Positions 48,680 to 64,000 of a stretch of 64,000 nt of DNA are shown here, in pieces. The stretch is taken from positions 18,282,001 to 18,346,000 of the forward strand of contig NC_061771.1 of assembly GCF_022458985.1 (NCBI RefSeq), in the 5' to 3' direction. A program made the translations under genes and the position numbers. Positions within the stretch are counted from its first letter, which is position 1; the number at the start of each line of letters is the position of its first letter. Under the pieces are notes generated by a model that saw only the letters and a list, made by a program, of their open reading frames with translations, did no database searches and was not told where the DNA came from. The stretch comes from Mugil cephalus. Taxonomy: Eukaryota; Chordata; Actinopteri; Mugiliformes; Mugilidae.

Positions 48680-49407
48680 TACACCGATCAGGCATAACAT
48701 TATGACCACCTCCCTAATATTGTACTGGTCCCACTTATGCCTATTATCCCAGTTGTGACTCATCAGAAAATAGACATGGGCAGCTCCACCAGGTTCTGCA
48801 ACAGCAGACATCAGACTGTTGAACTCTTGAACTCATAACTGGACTTGAACTCTTAACTAGACTCTACTCCACACAGTTCTGTACATAACTGAACATACTT
48901 TTTTATACTGTTATTCTCTGCACTGATATTTTGCAGTGTTAAACATTTTTTGCACTATGATACATGTCACCCTATCCATCTACATCTACATACATTTGTA
49001 ATTTTATTACATTTTTCCTGAGCCACATGCAACGAAATTTCATTCTGTATACACCATGTGCATATAGAACGACAATAAAGTTAGTCTAAGTGTAAGTCTA
49101 AGTCTTCTGAGGGTGTGCTGTGGTATCTGGTAACAGGATGTTGTTAGTGGGGGCCTTTGGGTCCTATGAGTTGAGGGGAGGGGGCCCTGTGGATCATTCC
49201 ACAGATACTTGATCAGTTTGGGATCTAGTACATTTGGAGGCCATGTCAACGCTGTTTTTCATGTGTTTTTGAGTTGTTCCTAAACAGTTTTGTGTCTGGT
49301 CTGGTCTAGGTGGGTGGTATATGTATAAGTAACATCCATATGAATGCCAGGTCTAAAGGTTTGCCAGCAGAACATTGTATTGTCACAAGATGGTCAATGT
49401 TATTTAC
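48680..49407 (-). mobile_element. Internally deleted Tc1-like relic, interrupted by a LINE tail
   Basis: It starts with a family-typical inverted repeat (TACACCGATCAGGCATAACA at 48680) and runs to a subterminal CACAAGATGGTCAATGT at about 49385-49400. A minus-strand frame at 49249-49110 reads TWPPNVLDPKLIKYLWND and then YQIPQHTLR, the C-terminal DDE region of the transposase (family WPPNSPDLNPIEHLWD). The remainder of the transposase is deleted. A LINE 3' end is inserted at about 48781-49105. Confidence 0.8.
48781..49105 (+). mobile_element. LINE (L2/Rex-type) 3' end
   Basis: The sequence around TCAGACTGTTGAACTCTTGA followed by a 3' UTR and the tail ATGCAACGAAATTTCATTCT … ACGACAATAAAG, ending in repeated TCTAAG units, is typical of a 5'-truncated fish L2/Rex LINE. 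It lies inside the Tc1-like relic and so inserted later. Borders are approximate. Confidence 0.65.
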
Positions 49408-49409
49408 TG

Positions 49410-50124
49410 ATTACAATATTGCAACATGAATTTCAAAATGTAGGAGCTGATTATGTTGATTATTTACACCTAAATTTGTGGAAGTGTGAGATGTCATCAT
49501 ATTGCCGTATTACTCATATTGTTGTATTGTATGTTTCAGATTGTGTTTTAAATGTTTATGATTCATGTAAGTCCTTAAATATAAGAGAGGCAGCCTATAT
49601 GTGACTGCTCACATATATGGGGGCATACTATTGAAGAAGTGTTAGAGTCTATGTAGATAAACAGCCATTAATAAGTGGAGCTGTCAAAAAGCGTAATGGT
49701 CTAAGCTGACCTTTAGGATTTCATGATTAACCACATTTGTCATTCTGACATCATTAAACGCTCTTACATGATTTTACGACTGTAGATGCCTCTTTAAGGT
49801 CACCAATTAGATTTCTGCATTCAAAGGCCACGTTGCAAAGGTTAATTCATCCCACGAATAAAGAGAAGTGTGTGTGATAGAGAGGGAGCAGAAACCAGGC
49901 GCCCGGGACGGGGATAGAGTTTCTCCCGGTAAGGGATCCCTTTGACCGTCATAGGTTCAGTTTCTCCCAACCTGTGACACACACGGCCATAACGTGCAAC
50001 ATCTCGCTTTTTTAGGTCGATGATGATCATTTTTCCTTTTTTAAACCGTGGAATAAACTCATGGTGGTCGCCGAGCGTGCCCCGCGGTCGCTACCCGGCC
50101 TCGTGTTACCTTCTTCGGGGCACC
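49410..50124. other. clrn2 upstream region
   Basis: No exon assigned up to about 49850; from about 49890 the sequence is CpG-rich and probably holds the clrn2 promoter and 5' UTR. No TATA box in a convincing position. Confidence 0.4.
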
Positions 50125-50136
50125 ATGGGCTCGTAA
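50125..50136 (+). promoter_or_regulatory. Three-codon upstream ORF of clrn2 (Met-Gly-Ser-stop)
   Basis: ATGGGCTCGTAA in the context CACCATGGG, close to an ideal Kozak site. Its stop codon ends one base before the clrn2 ATG at 50138. The clrn2 ATG itself has weaker context (GTAAGATGC). Confidence 0.75.
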
Positions 50137-50137
50137 G

Positions 50138-51977
50138 ATGCCTTCTCTGTGGAAACGGATAACATTCTCGGTGGCCTCGGTGCTCTGCGTCGGCTCGGTG
50201 GTCCTCTTGGTGGTGGCACTGTCCACGGAGCGGTGGGTTACCGGACGCATCTTGTGCAAAACTGGCGCGGAGTTAGTGAATGCGTCTCACCCTGAACTGG
50301 AGCAGTTCATCGGGGATATTTACTACGGTTTGTTCCAGGGGGGCAAGACCAAGAACTGCGGGCTGGGGAACAGGCGCTCCAAAATCTACAGTAAGTTACA
50401 GCCTGCACGCTCTTCACCAGACTGCAATGGAGTCCTTGGGTGTAATCATGACCAAAATAAGAAAAGCCATTATGCAATAGCCTAAATATCTTTCAAACAA
50501 AGCGAGCGGATGTAAAGTTTACTGCAACATCCTCTGATGAAATCTAATTTCGTTTCATTTTTGTTTATTTTAAGCCATAACGTTGGTGGAGGAAATATTC
50601 AGGTCCTTAGTGAAATAAAATTAGCAATACTCCACTACAAATTGCATTAAAAATGTTGCAAACATTATTAGTTAAATGTATTTACAACGTAGAAGCAGCA
50701 GTTTGTGCTAATTTGGATATTCATACCTTTCTGTGGATAGGAAGTGTCCAAAAAATGTTGTCTTGAATATAACTAGTGATTAATTTTTGCATTCAAATCA
50801 CACAGTGGAGTGAAAACAGAGGTATAATATATAGGATAAGACGGTTGTATGAAACAGAAACACTCAACTAAACTGTTTTCAAGATAATGATAATAATAAT
50901 AATAATTTATTAGCCATTATTAAAGAAAGTTGAGGTGATGTTGAAACCCTAACCTTTTATTTGGACATAACCCATGGTGGATTTTCATTATTTCTTAATA
51001 CATCATTATTATTATCAAATAAACAAAATGTTTGTTCTTACAGGTTTAAGTTTTAGTTTTTGTGAGGTGTATGTACAATGCAGAAAGTATTGCCACATTG
51101 TGCTCTCAAACTTAGTGCAAACTCACTTAAATCTTTTCTCCACAATACCTTCAAAATTCAGGGGAATATATGCTAAAAGTTTTAGTATTTAGGCTAAAGG
51201 TTTTTGACTTAAAGGTTGTCACATTTGATTACACATCTGATAAATGCCTCACGTAAAGTTGTTCAATTCCATAAATGACGGAATTGAACAACTCCATCCA
51301 TGACCTCAGTTACCACCTCAGTCAAGCTCACACTGCTGACTGCTGCTTGAGTGTGTCTTCTTTTTGTCTGCCCTGCCATAGTTTTTCCAAAGCTTGTGAA
51401 GACATTGAATGGTGGGCTTCACGTGATGGTGATTCTTTTCCTGCTGGTGGCCGTGGGCTTCGCGTTGGTCAGTCTTTCTTTCTGCATTTACAATGCACGC
51501 AAGGTTCCCTACCAGAGCATTAAAGGGCACAAGGGACTCTATCTGTGGAACTTCATCGCTGGTATGTGGAGACATCTGTGTGTGTGTCTCCGTCTGCACG
51601 CATCTAATAACTTGTCCTCTCAGTATTTCCTCCAGTCCCTCTTGTGTGGTTTTCATTCCTCTCCCAGAATATTTGGCCTCTCTGATTTCCCTCCTCCTCT
51701 GTTTCCAGCTCTTTTCGGGACGCTGGGCGTTCTGTGTTTCCTGGCTGCAGTCCGACACCACGGTCTGTCCGAGCGGGTGGCAAACTATCGGGAGAACCTC
51801 TTTGTCCTCGTTGTCTTGGACGACAGTCTGGACTGGTCTTTCTGGCTGGGCGTGGGCAGCATCACGACTCACTTTGCTGTCTGTGGAGTGGTCGCCATGA
51901 GTCGGATCAAGCTGCCCAAACCAGAGATCAAGAAACCTGAAGCACCCACTGTCTCTGCTGTGGACCTGCTTTACTGA
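50138..51977 (+). CDS. clrn2: Clarin-2
   Basis: Four-pass clarin of the hair-cell stereocilia; loss of CLRN2 causes hearing loss in mouse and human. Three coding exons, 50138-50390, 51382-51561 and 51709-51977, give 233 aa (human 232), all with GT/AG borders and continuous phase. TM1 is about 8-28 ([18 protein letters not shown]). The extracellular loop holds [15 protein letters not shown] with the N-glycosylation site at Asn48, the position conserved in clarins (Asn48 of CLRN1 is altered in Usher type 3), then [14 protein letters not shown]2 is about 97-118, TM3 about 144-162, TM4 about 196-214. The C-terminus VDLLY resembles the human EDILY end. The ATG is chosen because MPSLWKRIT aligns with human MPGWFKKAW. 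lap3 follows 2.2 kb downstream on the same strand. Confidence 0.96.
51258..51292. repeat. Perfect 13-bp hairpin in clrn2 intron 1
   Basis: GTTGTTCAATTCC (51258-51270) and its exact reverse complement GGAATTGAACAAC (51280-51292) around a 9-nt loop, 90 nt before exon 2. Confidence 0.9.
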
Positions 51978-54186
51978 GAGACTGGTTGGGGAGAATTTCC
52001 ATCAGTGATGTCTGACACTGGGCAAACACAAAGGCTGAAAACACAGCGAAATAGTGCCAGTGACTTTTCTAGGCTTTGTTCACTTAAAGGTTCATTGCAG
52101 GCTCAATCACAGACTCTCTGAGCTTCTGTCCTCGAGTCTGGGCAGGAAGTTCAGGTAACTAAGTGACACTTACTAACTAGTAGTGTTTCTTGAGAACATT
52201 ACTAATGAAATCAACACAAAACAGAGGACACATGCCCAATTATGAGCTTCCAACACTTTCAGATTAAATGTCCAGTCAGATAAGTATTTGAATGGACACT
52301 CTGATGCACATGATGTCTACTCAACAGCATTTGGTTCAAACAAACAAACAAAAAAATCATCTGAAGAAGGGGACAAAACTCAAGATGAGAAACAAACAAA
52401 CAAGCAAACAAACAAAAAAACGGCATAGTAAAAGATATAATAGTAAGGAATAGCAATGCTAATGGACAATATAAAGAAAGAGAAGGACAATGTCAAGAAT
52501 GTAAAGCACAAATACATTAAATGCATAACATCATAGGTTTCAGGCACAAATATGTAAAAACAAAGTTTGGAGTGAAAATAATGAATCAAAGAAGACAAGA
52601 AGAGAGATTTACGTGTCCAAGTCCAGATGGAGGCTGGACCCCTGCAAAGAAAACACACATGATTTTCTGTTTGAACGGCTGAGACACAGTGAAAATGTCC
52701 AAAAATGTCAGGCTGCCTCCTGATATTTTACTCTCAAGTTACGCCAAGTAGTTGCAGATGTGCGTCAGCAAAGGACAAGAAAGTGGAGTTTCTGCTTTGC
52801 ATCCTGACAGAGACAGAATGTGGACGGGTCAGACTTGTAACTTCCGTTCTTGGTTACTCCAGTCAAAACCAAACTTAAGTCCTCAGACACTGTCACAAGT
52901 GACAGAAGATGCTGAGACAAGATGAAAACCAAATGTTTGTTTTCTGTTTCTGTGTTGTCTGACATTTGCAGAGGCAAAAGAAGACTGAACAAACTGGAAA
53001 GACCTCTGAGCTTCCACTCCAAACTAAACCTCCTGCAGTGTATATCAGTTGCAATGTAGTAACTTATGTAAATATATGAGCAATGAGTTTTTTCCAATAT
53101 GTTTATGGAATGTCACTTCAAAATGTCACTTTACAACCTACTGGACCAAGTAAAACCAGAATGAAGTCTGAAGTATTTGGTACAAGGCATTTCTGCAGCA
53201 TCTTAAGTCTTTTGGTTTCATTTTTTATTTTTGCATGATTATCTTTGATCCATTTAAATATCTTTTCAAGGTGAATAAACTAATGCATAACCCAGCATAA
53301 GTGGGAAAGTTTTTTTTCCTTTATGATATGACATATACACAGGTCTGTATGCAGGTCACTATTAAAAGATTTTTGTGCATTTCACCGAGTTAACTGCATG
53401 ACTACTTACTGATTTTCTTCTGCTTCTTCCCATTCAGAGAAACTTTGGTTCAGTCCAACCAATTCCTCTTTGCTGCATAGATAAGACACCAAATAAACAT
53501 TTGGTTACAAAAACACATGCCCTCTGCTTATTTTTCAATTGCATGACCTTATAAGTCCCTGTAGATTTGTTCTTCTTCAACACATTCAAAATAAGGCTGA
53601 CTTGATCTCAGATGTCAGTTAACTGGACTTTCATTGATGTGTGTGGTTTAAATAGAGTTAATTAGTACAGGTCATTAAGTATATTTTATGTGCAGCATAT
53701 ATAGTTGTGTTATATTTGTAGAGTTTGTACACCATTTTAATAGCATGAGGCCTAGTTCTGTAAAACAGGATGATAATAATAAGAAGAAATCAACTTCTTA
53801 CGTAGAGACTTTTATTATGGGATTCAGCAACTGGCTGTTTTTCTGCTGCCTCAACAAAAGATTAAAAACGATATAAAGCGCATTTCTACTTAAACCTGTG
53901 TATAAAGCCGGCTCTTGTCTGTGGCAGTCCAAATCTGCCAAGAATTAATTACATCCTTGTAAATATCAATCGATTTAGCAGAATATTTATTTTAAACATG
54001 CGGTTTCATGTATTTCTATCTGTCGCTAGGTGGCGACAAAGGCCCGTCTTTGTCGCCTGTCTGTGACGAAATAACAACGCGACGCACTGAGGTCGTTTGC
54101 CTTCCTTTTGCACATGTGAGGTAAGCGACCTTTAAGCAACCGAAGCAGTGTTTCATTTCGTCTTCATTTATGTCCAGTCGGTGACA
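51978..54186 (+). other. clrn2 3' flank and spacer to lap3
   Basis: Candidate AATAAA signals lie at 53274-53279 and 53492-53497, which would give a long clrn2 3' UTR of about 1.3-1.5 kb; this is unproven. No other exon or transposon end was recognised. CpG content rises from about 54020, marking the lap3 promoter. Confidence 0.4.
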
Positions 54187-60234
<6,048 letters not shown>

Positions 60235-60382
60235 GAGATGTACAGAAAATCTGATCAGACGCTTGGGAATAACTCTTCTAGTGAGATTCAAATATGACAA
60301 CGACGGAGAGCTATACGTCAAGGGTCAACGTCCATCTATATTTGAACAGTTCCTTGGAAGAACTGATAATAGAAAGATAAAA

Positions 60383-60500
60383 AATAAATATTCTGTAAAG
60401 TTTTTAGGCTTTGTGTAATTCCCCTTTCTGTCCCAAAAACTGGTTGTGAGTTATTAATACTTAGTCATTTATATGTTACATAAATGAATTGGTAAATAAA
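60383..60500 (+). promoter_or_regulatory. Candidate lap3 poly(A) signals
   Basis: AATAAA at 60383-60388 (149 nt after the stop) and again at 60495-60500, followed by a further TAATAAAT at about 60509. Tandem signals suggest a short 3' UTR of roughly 170-300 nt. Confidence 0.55.
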
Positions 60501-61225
60501 ACGTATTTAATAAATGCTGGGGTAATGGTGTGATAATTTAATGTCTCGTCCCAAACTCACATCCAATAAGATGCCGCTTTAACATCGTCCACTCTTCGTT
60601 TATTGTAATTTGAACAAGACTTTGAAACTTGGACTGGCTGCATGGATTTTCTCCACAGGATCAGCACAAGCAAACCAAGCCATTGTTTTGGGCCCCATGG
60701 ATAAAAAATGAGCAGAGGAGCTCGCAGATGGAAACCTCTTGACATATTCTGCAATAAAAAAAAACACAGAATATGCGGTCACATATTTCATAATCCTCTT
60801 TAGGGGTCCTCTTCTATCTATCCCAAGATAAATTTCACTAGTTTGTATTGGGGAAGGATATGAACGTGTTTTCCCTGGGCCCCTCAAAATCTAGGACTGC
60901 CTCTGCACAGCATTGGAGTTGGCACCTGGCATATGTTTCCTTTTTCCCAGATGACGTGTTGGATAGATGTGTTGGGTAAACTCCATAGTTATTTATGGGA
61001 TCCCAAAAATGTTGAAACCGGAACTTTATCTAAATATAACTGCGTGATGTGTTATTTAAAAAAAAAAAAAACAACAACAAAAAAAAAAAACACCTTGAAC
61101 AAGCCCAACAACAAGATGTGGATTAAGAGTCCACATACTGGTCGCTACAGGATGCAACGGGAATCATCGTGCTCCATGTGCGCATGTGCGAACTGTGGAG
61201 ACAGGAAACACTCACCTCAGTCAAG
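60501..61225. other. Spacer between lap3 and med28
   Basis: It contains minus-strand open frames at 60557-60754 and 60600-60887 with no domain that I recognise; a decayed transposable element is possible. Two poly-A tracts lie at about 61060-61090. CpG content rises close to the med28 start. Confidence 0.4.
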
Positions 61226-63740
61226 ATGGCCTCGTCCATGAGTGGGATGTTTCCCGGCCAGCAACCGCCCGGTGCACTTAATGTCGGGGGTCCCGGTGGA
61301 CCGGGTCAACCTGGCTTCCCCGGTGCCGCCGCCAGGCCCCACGGAAACAACACGCTGGTGGATGAACTGGAGGCTTCCTTCGAGGTAGGAGGCGGTGTGT
61401 TAGCTTCCATTAGCCGTGCGTGCTAACTGTTGTTAGCTGCCTTAGCGGGCGTCATAAACTGGTGTTGCTGCACTGCAGCCTGTTTATTTTTCATTTGTTA
61501 GTTTACTGAATTGGGGCAATGCACATTAACAACATTACGTGTTAGACATCAGTATAAATGCGTTGGACCTAGCACAAATGCTAAATTTCAGTCGTAGTCC
61601 CAAGGCAGGTATTTACACTACACAGAAGACCTCACTACTACAAATCATACAATAGACAATTACAAAAACAGACATAGGAAGACAGTGTCACAATAAACCA
61701 AGAAAAGACACAGGCAATGTCAAAGATAAACAATATTATAACAAAACACTTTGACCCACAATTACAAAAAGATGAGATAAGATTTTGTCACATGTACAGT
61801 AATGTACCACATCATATATATAATCTGCTTTTGGCCTTTGTTTTTCATTTATTTATTTCTTACTTAAAGTCTAATTTATGTTGTAAAGTTTTATGCTTAT
61901 TTAAGTTTTGTGTTTTCTGTACAAGAGAGCAAAGTGACCAGAGTGAAATTCCTTGTACTTGTATGTGTGCACATACATACATACACAGTAGGAGTGGCTC
62001 TGTCCAATTATTTCTGGTTTCTGGTTTTCAAAGTTTGCTGGATGCAAACAAATATGTGAACACTGGCTTTCCACCATTCATATCCAACTTAATTACTTTA
62101 ATGGGTGCTAAATAAAATGAGCTCATTAGATTAACGTTACAAGGTGGTGTTGCCGCTGTGGAGCGTTGAATCTGCTGGACATAAAACATAATAAGTTTTA
62201 TAAGAACTCAGTCAGAAAAAACGTCCACATAGATTTTAGCTTTGTTCAGCTTTTCAGACACTGATTTGTACAACTTGTTATTAGTCTGCTGCCATGTTTC
62301 TAGTCTGAGAGAAAGTGTTGGTGGTTACTAGTCTCTAATATCTTTCAATTGAGCCATTTATCTAAGGTTAGTTACTCTCAATGTGATTATAAGTGTCAGT
62401 GTAAAGACAGCAACTAATAACTTAATATCACCAGTTCAGATAAAAGAATTTTTTTAAAAAAGGCACGACACTAAAATCTGTTTGAGTAACAAGGTGTGTA
62501 CTTGTATAAACTGCAAAACCAATATGAGGAACAGCCAACATCAGTGGCGAGTTTAAATCCCTGCAGCCGCACAGTTTTCCCAGAAGAATGACGTTTGTTA
62601 ATGGGGCCTATCTGTAATTCTCACTTTGATAAGTACCTTTGGTTTCGTGTAACTCTTTAGACAAGGGACCGTGACACAAAAAATTATATATTTACTCACT
62701 GAGGAAGTAATTGTTTCACAGACTGTGTGCCATGCAAGATCACAGACAAATATATTTGGTACGTCCCTCAAAGAGTAGATTCTGACTAAAGCTGCAAAGC
62801 TGATTGTCCATCACTTGGAAACATCTAATTAAACAACATCAGACTCGCTCACTTATCTCTTTATCCTTATTCATTAATAATTTGGTAAGATATTAAACCA
62901 CACTCTTCAGCAGATCTACTTTGCTAAAGACTTTTTGTGCATTCATTCTTTAGGCTTGTTTTGCATCCCTGGTAAGCCAGGACTATGTTAATGGAACGGA
63001 CCAGGAGGAGATACGAACTGGTGAGTAAAGCCCTGTATGTTATTTTCTCCTGTGTCTTACGCTGCAGTGTGTGTTCTGATGTTGTATGTAAAGTTTCTGT
63101 CTGATGACTCCAGGGGTGGACCAGTGCATACAAAAGTTCCTGGATGTGGCTCGGCAAACGGAGTGCTTCTTTTTACAGAAAAGGCTTCAGCTTTCTGTGC
63201 AGAAACCAGAGCAGGTGGTGAAAGAGGTAAAGTAGCCGGATTTCCATACAAGGCCTACCTCTAAACCACTTCGCACCGCCCACTTTAAATCGACATTTCC
63301 ATTGCTAATGATGACTGGAAAAGTAATGTCGTTCTCTACCAACCCGAGAATGGTTTTCTCCAAACTCCTCATCTTATCCGTTGTTTTCCTAACATTTGTG
63401 TGTAAAATCTACTCCTGATCCTTGAATTCTCCGTAAAGGCTAATCCTAAACATGGCCACTCATGTATTATTTATTTCTCTCCATTTGCCAGTATGCCTTC
63501 TCTCTTCTCAAGAACGTTTCTTTTTTCTCACTTCAGGATGTGTCAGAGTTGCGTAATGAACTGCAGAGGAAAGAAATGCTGGTTCAGAAGCACTTGACCA
63601 AGCTGCACCACTGGCAACAAGTGCTGGAGGACGTGAGCCTTCAGCATCGCAAACCGTCAGACCTTCCCCCTCCCGGACCGCTGGCCTTTCTGGAGCAGGC
63701 CTCCGCGAGTCTGCCCCCCGCTCCTTTAAAACCAAACTAA
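61226..63740 (+). CDS. med28: Mediator complex subunit 28
   Basis: Head-module subunit of Mediator, the bridge between transcription factors and RNA polymerase II in the nucleus; in mammals it is also known as a cytoskeleton-linked protein (magicin). Four coding exons, 61226-61384, 62954-63020, 63114-63226 and 63537-63740, give 180 aa (human 178) with GT/AG borders. The start has context CAAGATGGC. The N-terminal 40 residues are Gly/Pro-rich and poorly conserved; the core begins at [18 protein letters not shown] and continues through [36 protein letters not shown] and a coiled-coil-like helix [20 protein letters not shown] to the tail [17 protein letters not shown]. It is complete. An AATAAA lies immediately after the stop codon. 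Confidence 0.97.
61385..62953 (+). other. med28 intron 1
   Basis: 1.6 kb intron. The sequence GACCAGAGTGAAATTCCTTG followed by TACATACATACA at about 61938-61988 resembles a LINE 3' tail, at low confidence. No other exon or terminal repeat was recognised. Confidence 0.35.
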
Positions 63741-63743
63741 CAC

Positions 63744-63749
63744 AATAAA
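63744..63749 (+). promoter_or_regulatory. med28 poly(A) signal next to the stop codon
   Basis: AATAAA starting 4 nt after the TAA stop (63738-63740). If used, the 3' UTR would be only about 20-35 nt. Confidence 0.6.
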
Positions 63750-64000
63750 GGTGCAGTCACGTTAGTAGAAACTTCCCCACGCCCAGGCTGAATAATTAAG
63801 AATGTTTCTCCACATAACAGTGTTCACATCTGTAAGGTTGATGTTCTGACCTGAGCGTGTGCCACAGCTGGTTGGAGGCTAAAACAGGAAATGCATTCAT
63901 CTGGGTTTATTTGAAGTAAATGGGAGGAACAATAGAGACTTGTGGGACAGAAGTGTATTTGAAAACCTCACGTGTTGCCCACTGCTGATATCTGACACAG
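63750..64000. other. Right flank, nothing assigned
   Basis: The last 250 bases hold no recognised exon or repeat. Confidence 0.4.

Noticed and set aside
60557-60887. Minus-strand frames between lap3 and med28 considered as a LINE or gene fragment
   Set aside because: No conserved reverse-transcriptase or other motif could be identified; left unassigned.
61717-62115. 132-codon open frame in med28 intron 1
   Set aside because: Low-complexity translation with no homology; part of it overlaps a possible LINE tail.

Overview
This 64 kb window comes from a vertebrate nuclear genome, almost certainly a ray-finned (teleost) fish. The genes have many short exons with GT/AG junctions, there are no operons, the intergenic DNA is AT-rich and full of CA/GT and AT microsatellites, and the repeats are typical fish DNA transposons (Tc1/mariner, hAT, TTAA-flanked MITEs) plus 3' scraps of L2/Rex-type LINEs. 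I assembled six protein-coding genes exon by exon from translated conserved blocks and splice sites; each assembled reading frame closes exactly, with no internal stop or frameshift.

Layout: 1-10.6 kb is gene-poor and repeat-rich. It holds a ~1 kb palindromic foldback element, LINE tails, and a 2.9 kb hAT transposon with perfect 8-bp target duplications sitting inside another repeat. An intronless fgfbp2-like gene lies at 10.7-11.4 kb (minus). prom1 (prominin-1, minus, 26 coding exons, 885 aa) fills 15.0-34.9 kb with a 7.4 kb first intron. tapt1 (minus, 14 coding exons, 572 aa) spans 38.2-48.3 kb. On the plus strand follow clrn2 (3 exons, 233 aa, 50.1-52.0 kb), lap3 (13 exons, 516 aa, 54.2-60.2 kb) and med28 (4 exons, 180 aa, 61.2-63.7 kb).

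The order and orientation (fgfbp2-, prom1-, tapt1-, clrn2+, lap3+, med28+) match human 4p15.32, except that human LDB2 and QDPR, which lie between TAPT1 and CLRN2, are absent here: tapt1 and clrn2 are head to head 1.8 kb apart. The genes do not form one pathway; they are an ancient synteny block. Two of them (prom1, clrn2) encode membrane proteins of sensory cells, tapt1 acts in the secretory/ciliary system, lap3 is a metallopeptidase and med28 is a Mediator subunit.

Points worth a second look include microexons in prom1 (27 and 24 nt, plus a possible 9-nt cassette), a three-codon upstream ORF in optimal context immediately before the clrn2 start, several nested transposon insertions, two perfect short hairpins, and homeodomain-motif-rich stretches around prom1. 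I saw no retrovirus-like or capsid-bearing element, no CRISPR array, and no convincing tRNA/rRNA gene. No wholly new system was identified.
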